Shown: one piece after another, positions 11,201 to 23,200 of the stretch
How positions within the stretch are numbered: the stretch's first letter is position 1
How the letters are laid out: every line of letters begins with the position of its first letter
Origin: Hemicentrotus pulcherrimus
Lineage: Eukaryota; Echinodermata; Echinoidea; Camarodonta; Strongylocentrotidae
Length of the DNA: 31,478 bases
Assembly (NCBI GenBank): GCA_003118195.1
Contig: BEXV01000853.1
Location: forward strand, 62,480 to 93,957
Direction: 5' to 3'
Notes under the pieces: generated by a model
The model's database searches: none
What the model was told of the DNA's origin: nothing
Seen by the model: only the letters and a program-made list of their open reading frames with translations
Program-made: the position numbers and the translations under genes

Positions 11201-14200
11201 AGAAAACAAAGGTTTAGAAATTATTGATTATGATTGCATTCCATACATTTCACGAAATGATGTCGAATACGTGCGGTTCTGTGAAGAATAGGGCGTGTAC
11301 CATTAATCATCGTCGCGAGGTTTAGGAAACTTCAACAAAAATGGCCGCCATTTCCTGGGGTTCAACGGCAAGTCATTAAGCCCTAGTCTTTGTTTGTGGA
11401 TTAACAGGCATTAATAATTACTTACTTCCCATCACGTCTTATCCACTCATCTATCTTTATGAAAACATCTTTATGACGCATCCAAGAAAAAAGACCACGT
11501 GACCAGCATTCAGCAGGAAATACGTCTAAGAAAGTCAAGGGATGGTGACACATCGAGTAGTGCACCGAACACATGCATACAACTTAATAACACTAACGTT
11601 ATAAGTCTGATCTCGCTTTACTGATAAAGGTACCTTACCTTTATCTATAAACCTGCATGATTATATAGGCTAAAAGTAGCACTAGTAATTTCGATATGTT
11701 ATGTAAGTGAAGAATGAAAAAAGGGTGATATCAGCATTTCAATATATTTAAATAATAATACTGGACAATTAGATATTGTCTTTGTCTTTCTTTGTTAAGG
11801 AGAGTTCACATATAGATGTTCACATATGGATATTTTTTCCTTTCTGGCGTCCATCGAACACATGTATACAACTTTATATCACTAACGATTTAAGCCCGAC
11901 CCCACATTTTATTGTTTTTATGAAGATACCTTATCTATAGATATAAACCTACATGATTGTAAAGACTAAAGGTGACACTATTATTTCCGATACGTTATGT
12001 ACGTGAACAATGAAAGAGAGTGAAATCTGCGATTCATTATATTACAAAAATAATACTGGAAAATGAGATAAAACAAGTCATCGTCTTTCTGTGTAAGGAG
12101 AGTTAATATATTGTGCATATTTTTTCTTTCTGGGGTTCTTTTGGTTTTCTTATTCAATGTGTTGCAATCCGAATTTAAAAAAAATATATTTTTTTAGCGA
12201 CACTACAATCGTGAATTTCAGATCGAGACAAATTTAGACATGGACCTGATGCAATTTCTATTGGGAATCAAAAGGTTTCATAAGTGATAATATTGTATAA
12301 ATCGATTTGTTGATCCTATAAGATATTTCCAAACAAAAACGTTAAATATACAATTTTTTTTCATTATCATAAGTGGAGGTGTCGTGATATAGTGGTCCAT
12401 TCACTTGACTTTAATCTAGAAAGGGTTGGGGGTTCAAATCCAAAACCCGGCACTAACGTCCTTTGACAAGACATTAATCCACATTGTCGCTCTCCACCCA
12501 AGCGTTAATGGGTACCTGGTAATTGATGGGATAATAATAATTGCAAGCCCCTCAGGTTGAAGCTTATGAACACTTATGAATTGCTCATTAATCATTTTCA
12601 TTTTTTGTTGTTGGTATTATTCTCATTATTATTATAATTATAATTATTATTATCATTATAATCGTTATTATCATTATTCAGATTATTGTTATTATTATAA
12701 TTATTATTTATGTACAATCTTTGATCAAAACAAAATGCAATGAGAGCAAAATGAGAAAAATGTTATAAGGCAATGACATGCAGTCAAACAATCATAAATA
12801 TGTATTTTTCCTTTCATTTCAGGTGGTCAGTTTGTCCAGATTGTCGACTTTTCCGACGTCGTTATGCCCAAGGTAGTCAAACAGATCGCTACAGAGGGCC
12901 CAGTTGCAGACATCGCAGAATGTGGCGATTTGGTTGCGTTCCTTCAGCCAGGGAAGCCTCACTTCACTGATGCAGGAACACTGAAGATCTACGAGAAATA
13001 CAATCCAGCCACCATGATGATGAAAGAACTATGCTCTGTCGAAGGTAGAAAGCAGAATTATGATAGATTTATTGATATTTAATTCTTGCGTATTATCTCA
13101 TTGTCTTTAGGAGATAGGTGACTTTGATTACGATCAATGATTTAGCAACGCAGCCCCGATAAGGGATTCGAACCCTGTAGTCTGTGATCCACAATCCGAA
13201 TTGAATAGAAGAGAATAGAACAAAATAGAATATAATATAATAGAATAGAATATAGTAGAATGTAACAAATAAATAGAAAAGAACGGAATTGAATAGAAAA
13301 GAGTAGAGTAGATTTCATTTTCGATCGTTACGTTAAAAAAGAAAGAGTTCCAAAGATACCACTTTCTCTCTTAACACATCAAACCCAGTAATCTTTAACT
13401 TGAACTTTGCTGAATTTGCATTTAATTTTATTTTACTCATGCACTATTCAACTATTCCTTAATCTTTCTCAACCAATTTCCATGGCACTGTTGAGACATA
13501 GAAAGAAGAGTCACATGGTTTTGAGTGGAGTCACATGGTTGATGATGTCATTGGGGAATGATCTTGTGGGTTAACGAATAATAACTGACATCCGACCGAA
13601 GGAATCTCCCTTAACCCATGGGAACAATCCCCGTTGTATAATGACAGAATGTGTATAGATAGACCGACAAGAAGAGAGAGAAAGAGAGAAAGAGAGGAAG
13701 ATATGTCGTGATCAGCTCGAGATTGCCAAATAGCCCGCTATTTCTGAATTGGGAAATAAGCCCGAAGTTACAAATCGCGTTCTCATCAGCTCGAGATATA
13801 TCGCTCAGCGTTCGCGCCTAGTGCGAATCTTCGGGCTGATAACGACGCACTAGACAAATAGCGGGATATTTTACAGACTTGCCCAAGATATCTTGGGATG
13901 AATATCTCGACCAAATATCCCTCTAATTGCAACTGCGGGCTGATGAAGACGCAAATTAGCTGGATCATCTGCGATCANNNNNNNNNNNNNNNNNNNNNNN
14001 NNNNNNNNNNNNNNNNNNNNNNNNNNNNNNNNNNNNNAGATAGAGTAAGACAAAAATGAGAACGAAAGACAGACAAAGAAAAAGAGAAAGAGTGAGAAAG
14101 AGAGAAATTTGATCTTCTTAACTTATCTATTATATCTTTTTGTTTGTGTATAAATATAAATCATTTAATAACGAAAACACATTGTTTTTGTTTTTGTTAA

Positions 14201-17200
14201 ATATCCAGTTGGTTCTCAGCCTATCGCCGTCCGCTTCGCCCAAGGTTGCAGCCTCATCATCGTCGCCAACGAAGGCGTAATGGGAGAGAACAACTATACT
14301 AAAAAATATGTCAACCCTGAAGGTACCATCACTACGGTTCGACTAGCAGGTAAGTACTATTTGCACAATTGACCTCATTTGCTGACTTAGTACTGCGTCA
14401 GAGGCTTTCATGGTTTCTGACGGGCCATTGGACATCGTGACATCTTACACAAGGTGAATGTAAAATGAACAATAACACTGATTTGAATTATTGGCGCATG
14501 CAATAATTGCACTAGGTTTCATTTAGCGCAAGATATAACGTAATGTAACGGGGCTTGCGTCTGTTGCACACGAGGCGGCATTGTGATCAAGCCCAAGAAT
14601 GCAGATACCTCATACGCCAGTACAACATCACAACATTGTTCATTTCACTATCATACGTTTGCGATGTCACACTTCCATAGCGCGTCTTTTTGGCGCGTCA
14701 AAGATGCGCCAGTCATTAGGGACTTTTAGATTTGCCGAACGACAACGTGGATTGCTATGATCGACGTCCTTTTAATGCACTGCCTTGAATGGACGTCATA
14801 CGTATCAGTCCACGCAAATCTAAAAGTATCTATTGACGCAGTCAAATGACGCCTCCAGCTCCTTCTCTTCAGTGGACGTGTTCCACAATGACAACCGAGG
14901 TGATCTCTAAAGCGACTGCTGACGACTGTAATGGTCAGAGAAGAACATGTATGCCGAAAGACCGGCCGCGACAGAACCATCCGACGACGATGCTTACGAC
15001 AAGCTACAATAATTACTTCCACCTAGTCAACCTCAGGCCACGGCAAGCTTACGACACATTACGACTCAGTCCAGCTAATAACCAACGACAATGCAAACTG
15101 TGGTTGACCTCCAGGTCAAAACATGTCAACCTCCTTCATGTAAAGAATTTCGACAACAACAGTTACTGCAGACGACCAAGAAAAAAGTCATTTAATTTTC
15201 AAAGTGTTTTAAAACAATTAGTACACTCAACTTTCCGTTTTTTTTGTCATAAACAATAAACATCTAGGGTCCTCACAATAATGACTAATCAGCTTTTAAA
15301 TATATATTTTTGTCTCCGTTTACATCATAGGTTCAGTTTCTAATGGGCCCAGTCAGCAGATCGTGAACACCACGTTTGGTGCTGGTGGTCCAATGATGAC
15401 CACACCGATGGCTGGTTTCCCTGGTACTACGTGGAACCCTAATACAGGAGCAGGTGGTCAAGGTGGTCAAGGTGGACAAGGCCGCTTCCCAGGACAAGGC
15501 GGACAGGGCGGACAGGGCGGACAAGGCCGCTTCCCCGGACAAGGCGGTCAGGGCGGTCAGGGTGGACAGGGCGGTCAAGGTGGCTACCCCGGACAAGGCG
15601 GACAGGGTGGACAAGGTTATTACCCCGGTCAAGGCGGTCAAGGCGGACAAGGCGGACAAGGCGGACAAGGCGGCCAAGGTGGTACGTGTGCTTATTACAT
15701 GTGAAAACTGTTTCTTGTTCAAGCCACAGCAAAAGCATTAATTCTCCTTTATAAGACATTCATCTGCAGTTACCACTCCTTACTCAGGAGATAAATATGG
15801 AACTATACTTGTATAAGTATCCTGACTGAAGTACCTTCTAGTTTATATTTAAACTAGGCTTATAACACTGTCACGCCCTATTTCTCTCTCCTCTCCATTC
15901 TTCATTGTGCTATCTCTAGGTATGACGGTTCATCAAACGTTTGATTAATTTGTTTAGCTTTTAAGTCTACTTATTTCATACAAAATTTATAAAAGATGAT
16001 ATAGTAATTCAATGATATATATATTTTCAATACGTTTACTGATTGTTCTGTTTACCTTAACGGGTTGAAATACATTTCAGTTTTCTTTGGTAGCTATATA
16101 AGGGATTAAATATCTTTGATATCTGATAATACTACAACTTTCGCCTCGATATTTTTGCGTATGATTATAAATATAATTTAAAAATGGCAAATTTCCATCT
16201 TTGTTACCTTAATCAAATAATATCGCCGTCAAAATATTATCATGTTGATTGTTTGGTTATGTTACCAAACCTTTGGAAAGAAAACAAAATGTATGGAAAT
16301 GAGATAAAAGAATAAAATAATCACTCAGCATGTTTTTTTTTCTCTCCTCCAGGATGGGGCCAGGGAGGAGGACAAGGCGGCGGAAATAACCCTCAGTATC
16401 CCATGATTCCGACTACACCATTACCTGGTACAATATGCAATGGAACATCAACTATGAGCTACGTTGTCAATCAGATCAACTTCCACAAATTCAACGCACC
16501 AGCCGAGTAAGTCAGTTATAGCAGGCCTCATCATCATCATCATCATCAACATCACCATCATCATTATCACCATCATCATCATCATCATCATCATCAGCAT
16601 TAGCATCACCATCACTATCAGCACCGCCATCAGCATCACCACCATCTCCATTTTTTACTTTAGTTTGAGGGAGCAAGAAAAACACAAGAGAAAATATAAC
16701 AAACATAAAGAAAATTACATCTGGTGGTCATGGTATCCCTCCATCATCATAACCATCATCATCATCATTATCATCATCATCATCATCATCACCATTATCA
16801 TCATCATCATCACCATAATCATTATCATTATCATCATCATCATCATTACTGTCATCAACATCTGATTCAACCAAATTTTACAGAATAATAAACAATTCGA
16901 AAAGGTTTTGATATAGCACACTTTCCTTGCAGTTACAAAGTTCTACAAACCTCGCTCCACAATCATGTTTGAGCCTCTTAAACAAACTCAATTCACAAAA
17001 GACCAATATGATCCATGTTTCCGTGCAAATAATTTTGATGAATTTAAAGTAATGCTGATCTGGTTATTATATAGATACATTCCCCTTTCTTCAAACTACT
17101 ATTTTTAGAGGCAGGGTATTCTAACTGACACACTTCAGATTTACGTATACACTGCTATCTGCCAATGTGTCGACAACCATGTCACACAATGCATCTCCAA

Positions 17201-20200
17201 ATGATCACGCGCGCGTAATGATGAGTGGGTACTGGTTACGGGAACCAGAAGTCGCTCTAAGTAAACCTTCGCCGAAAGATGGCGCATTTGATAACACATA
17301 ATAATGATGATAATAATACATTACATAATAATATAATAATAATACATTACATTTATAATGCGCTTAATACAGTGTTTCTAATGCGCTTAATACAATGTTT
17401 CTACAATGTTTCTACATTTACAAAGCGCTTAATACAATGTTTCTACATTTACAAAGCGCTTCAAACAATGTTTCTAAGCGCTGACATACATGACATCAAT
17501 GGTGGCGATGTCGGTAAAATACCCTGCCTTTAATATATTTGTACTCTTTTTGAAAACAGGGTCAAGCGATTGAAAGCACTCCACGTTCGTCAGCCTTACA
17601 CAGGTCAGCTGGGCGATCCTGGTCCACACACCTTCTCACGAGGACTTGAACCTCGACACATCACATTGGATGGCCAAGAACAGATTGCTTACATCAGCTT
17701 ACAGGTAGGAATAGACATGCAGTGGCTTGTGGCTCGAATGTTTTGAAGGAACTCAAATGATATTGAAAATGCAGGGTCATGAAAAATATTTTAGCCGACG
17801 ACCAAAAAGGAAAATAAGTAAAAGAGAAGAAAAAAAAAAAAGAACAAAAAAAGAACAAGAACAAGAATTTCAAGATTTAAGGAGGAAGGATCCTCGAAAC
17901 AGAAATTAGCGACATTTTTTGAAAATTAGCAATCATAGATTTGTAAACTGTTAACTCACGATCGCTCCATGATATAGAACTTCTATCTTTTAGTAATACT
18001 TTGCTTGAAAATTGAGATTTTTAGTCAATTATCCCCAAAGATTATGGAGATGACAAACCCTATATTTAGCAATCTGAGCAAGCTCATTGATAATGCTACA
18101 CAATCTCCACAACATTTTCCGGCTTAAGATATCTGAGAGAAAATTTTAGGAACAAATATAAAGATCGTAGAAATTGTAATTTTACGCATCCTAATTTGAA
18201 AAATCTTGGATCTCTTCTTTGAATGATTTGAATCTAAGCAAAAGTTCTTTAGACGGTTGAAAAATTCATTCATTTCAATGCATTTCGAACAAAGATTAGT
18301 CAATAAAAGTATTTCTGTTTTGAGTTGGTATTAGAATCTTAATTAGATATGACGTTCCTTGAAGTTACTTGATAAAGTATCACAATAGGTAATAATGTGT
18401 CTTATTTCTTTAAAAATGTTCATAGTCATATCATTCAGCCGTACTTGAAAATGGAATTACTTTGTGAAACGATATCTTCTTTTATTGCAATATAAGGCAA
18501 ACTTCGGACAAGCTATAGGAGCTTATAAACATGCCAGTGATATCGCGGGCTTATAATTCACATCTTGGAAGTTACAAATGTGGCTTTAACTTGTGGATGT
18601 ATCTAATACTGATTACCAAATTGTTATGAAGAGTAAAATCTAGATTCTTACTCTTAACCACGAGCAAATAAAAAAAATGAATGAGAGACCAAAATGAGAA
18701 TTGGAGAAAGAGATGACAACGCCTCCTATAGATTTGATTTTTAGAATTGGATGATTTTGTAATTATGTCGTGAAATGATGATTAATTTTCTACAAACCCT
18801 TTATTATTCGTAGGAAAATAATGCCATCGCAGTCGTCGATTTGAACAACAACACCGTGATTGATATTCTACCGATGGGTGTGAAGAACTGGAAAGGACTC
18901 AAGATCGATGCAAGCAGTGCGGATAGAGGTAAAGAAATCATTTCTACCACTTCAAATCGGTGGAGCCACGGCGGTGGTACAGTTAAACCTGACTATTTCG
19001 ACCGCCCAAGAGAAACACACAAGGTGGTCTTGGTAGACAAGTTCATTTAGTACAATGAAAAACCATTTTCAAGGGGAAAAAAAGTGTGCTTGTTGTAGAC
19101 AGGTGGTCACTAAAGCAGGTTTGACTGTATCTGGGTGGGTTGTGGTCCTTGACTCTCTGAAATATAGAAAATCTGTCGCATAATGTTTCCATTGGCAAGA
19201 TATAAAGCTCCATTGATATGTAACTTGGCCAAGACTGCCCATTACAGACTTTTTATGAAGCCCAGGGGTGGGGGTCTAGGGTTGTACGACACTAGTTTCT
19301 GCAACAATTGCTTACACCAGCCGAAGTCTTAACTTCAACACCGGTCGGACCCAACACTGTACTTAATCATGCCCTAACCCTAACCCTAAACCTGAACCTA
19401 AACTCAACCTAAAACCCGATGGCAATCTTAACCCTTAACCTACGTCTTTGAAGAAAATAAAGCAAAGAGCAAATGTCGAAAAAGCAAATGTCGGGTCCCC
19501 GTTCAATTACTACAATTTCAAACTTTCCAATTGTTTTGATTGAGCGAGCGAAACTAGTGACGAAAGAAATAGTGACATTTGTTTATCATAACAATTTAAT
19601 ATAATAATTTATTAATTTTTTTATGAAATAAACTGAACACAAATTATCGAAAATAACGAATATGTCATCCCACAACCTCAATGTGAGAAGAAGTTTGCCC
19701 GAACATCAGTGATTTCGAAATTTCCAGGACAGACCCATAGGCCTAAGTCTGTTACCTTTTGAGTAACCTTCTTAATTGTATAACTTTTTCATTCAGGTTC
19801 TTTTTTTAATGAAATTTTTTTTCCCTACTCGTTTCTGTCTGCTGCAGGCATTATGTTCCAGCAATACGACCAGCTAAACAGCTTCCCCATGCCAGATGCA
19901 ATCGAAACATACTACGACGCTATGGGAGATCTTTATGTGGTAACGGCAAATGAGGGCGCTAAACCTATGATGGCTCGGTGTTCCGTCGAAGTTTGCCCCA
20001 ATGGACCAGGAGAGTTCGAAGAAGTTGAGATTGGTGAAGAATTCATCGTAGAAGGTGAGGACTCTTCAAAGTTTACTTTAGAGTAAACTTCTTTTTCAAA
20101 GTTGACGGCTATATATTATCTTGCTCAGTTTCAGTTCAAGGAATAATGATAAGAATAATAACAAGATATTTTAAAGAAACATAACTACATAAGATATACT

Positions 20201-23200
20201 ACATCACTTGTTTTGCTCTTATTTAATGGTATAAACAGGACTAATTCAAATTTGAAGTATCAGTTGAAAAAGTGTAAGTAGATAAGTCGCAGGTAAGTGT
20301 GCATCGGATGTAAATAAATAATCAGTATATAACATCGAAGAGGACATCAATGCTAATCAATAAAGTCTGAAAATGCAAAGAAAAGCATGACTTATTATTT
20401 CGATGTTAATATCGACGAGATATGTTAACTGAATATACTAGAAACGACATTAGACATTTTCTTCATTTTTTCCTCCTAGAGCTACTTCCCCAACCTGTGA
20501 TAGACAGTCCACTGGGACAAGCCATGGCCGAAGAGACACAATTAGGTAAGTTTGTATTGAAGTCTAAGATGTGACATGATTGTCTTCAAAAGCAGTATTT
20601 TCTTCAGTTAAAACAAAAAAAGGAACGACCAGACTATTCAGCAGGACTGCACTACCTGTAGCTACTTGCGCCCTCTATACACCAAACAATGCCTAAGTGG
20701 TACCCGTTGTTCCCCCATGGACCCCTTTTTCGTATGTTTATTGAGAGCTGATTATTTTGATGAGATAACCATGTGTCAATGACCACGCAGGAAGCGTGGC
20801 CAAACTAGTGCAGATAGGCTTTAAAGAAAATGGCAAATTGATCTGGATCACAACATGTGTGTATTAGCCCGCATTTTGAATATGACATCTAGGCAAAATA
20901 TATCTTTAGAAAATATCCTGGCCTCATTAATTACTCAATATACAGTGATCCAAGCGTTAATGCGCTACCATATATTCAATTCAAACACATTTTTGAGGAT
21001 CAAGTGTGATTAACGTTTTGCATTGTCTAACGATCTCACCACAAGAGTTGAGATACCTTAAGATTGTCTGCAAGTCATTTATTATGGGCGGTTTTGTACT
21101 ACAAATAGCACAATATATATTGCGCTAGTAGTTCATCGTTACCTAATTTTGTTTTTATCCCATCTTACCAAAATGAATGTGGAATTCTAAATAACTATTG
21201 GCCCAAACTTTGATGAGTAATTGTTTTTCTTCTATTTCCATTCGATAACTTTAAGACCTAATGTTGCACTTTGATATAAGATTTGCTTCACTTATCTTTA
21301 TTTTACCCATTATATACAGTGTGAATATTAATGTAAGTCGTTCATGACTCTGGATCCGTAAATGAATTATCTATTTCCCACTCTATACAGGCGCTACTCT
21401 CTTCAGTATGGTCGACGGTAACAATCCTGCTGAGCCAGAATTGTTCAACGAGGTGTTCATGTTCGGTGGGCGTGGTATCTCAGCCTATAAGGTTGACCCT
21501 ATCACCATGAACATGACCCTTGCTTGGGACAGCGGTGATGTCATCGAGACGGAGATCGCAAAATTCTTTCCCAAGATCTTCAACGGAGCCGCATTCTCTC
21601 GTCCTCCCCAGCGAGTTAAACCGTTCATGACCAAGGACTCGCGATCGCACGATAGGGTACGTACGATGATCGCACGATAGTCTCATACCTTAGTCACACT
21701 GCCATAACTGTAACTGACCCCCTCTATCGTCGGTCTGGTATCAGTCTCGTTGCTTTTGACTGGGATATGATGCCTATTAGTCTGTTTTGCGGGCTGCGTA
21801 CCAAATTTTGATTCAAAATTTTAGTTTCTTATCCTTCTAAACAGTATTCCATGATCTTTTATAACATAAATATGATGCATGATAACATTACAATTGGTAG
21901 AATGACACATCGTAAAAAAACTCAAGGGGATACAACATTGAAGCAAGATACAAATAATTTGTTACTATTTTGTTCTTCTTTTAGAAGCATGGTAGTCCCA
22001 TTCAGACCATTCAGACCATCTCCATGACAAGGGAACCCTGTTGTGAACAAAATGATAGAACATAATCATTACGTTACTAATATAGCAGGACACAATTAGT
22101 AGTGAAAATACAGAATATTCAATTGCAATCAATTATTTTTCACATATCAGCATTTTGGCAGTCACAGAAACACACAAGACATCACAGAGAGGCCAAATGA
22201 AATTAGGTTAACTGGTCCCCAAAATATTGAAAATGTAATACAATATGTGTATATAAAAAGAGAAATTACACGATTTCAAGAAAGTAGGGTAGTAAAACAA
22301 AATGAGCACACCCTCCAAGCTATGTAACGGACTTCAACGATTATGACCTCTGTGTTCAAAGGCGATTGCTAAATCTACCCATTTTTGTCATATGTCAGGC
22401 AAAAAAGTTGCGTAGAAATAAAAACATACAAATAAACATAATAATATTGAGTAAGTTTTTTGTTTTATTTCTCGTAGGGCCCTGAGTGTGAGTCTCTAGC
22501 TGTTGGTGATGTCCAGGGAAGAAAACTTATCTTCGTTGGTATTGATGGAGTAAGTGCTCTCGCCATCTTCTCCGTTGCCCCTGGCAACAGCACACCTGTT
22601 TATGAATCACTCTTCAAGGACGGACATATTGATGCCAGCTATAACGACCTCTACAAAAACCGAAAAACCGGCGACCTTTCCCCAGAATCGCTTTCGTGAG
22701 TTCAATTTGTTTGTTAACGGGTATTAAACTTTGTAAATGAAAAATGAACAAAAAGAGATTTATTCATCAGACTGCTAGTAAGAGAATGTTATAATGCAAT
22801 TTGAAAATATTTGATCAGCGAGGTATCAACATATTTCTCTTCTTTTCACGATCCCCTGATTGTTTGTCAAAGTGAATACCTAACAGAGTACTTCATTTTA
22901 TGTTGATTCGCTTAGGGTGCGAGCTAATCAAATTGAGTCTTTACACTTATCCTAGTTTTCTGACAAAGTCTTCAAAAGTATTTGTATATGGGCAGAAGTA
23001 AAAATGTAAAAAAATGGAACGAATAAGTTTACTAACATATCAAAAGTTATCCCTTTTTTTTAATAGGGGGAGGGAATATGGATGTAGCTGTTTCGCGCCA
23101 TTTAGCGCCAACTATATGTCAAAAAGTTTTCAAACCATTGTTGTGTGTCGAGGGTGGTTATGATGTATGATATATCTATATCTCTCGATATATATGTATC

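Noticed and set aside
13871..14053. Open frame crossing the N gap
   Set aside because: It is an artefact of undetermined bases.
14846..15259. 137-codon open frame in intron 3
   Set aside because: It overlaps the fold-back element, resembles no family, and lies between two well-supported exons.
15333..15759. Long minus-strand and alternative-frame open frames over exon 4
   Set aside because: They are antisense or shifted readings of the Gly-Gln minisatellite. The + frame joins neighbouring exons with correct phases.
16448..16921. Ile/Ser, Met and Asp-rich open frames
   Set aside because: They are produced by CAT-trinucleotide arrays lying inside intron 5.
17349..17481. CRISPR-like array
   Set aside because: The units are contiguous, without unique spacers, and this is a eukaryotic intron. 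It is a minisatellite.
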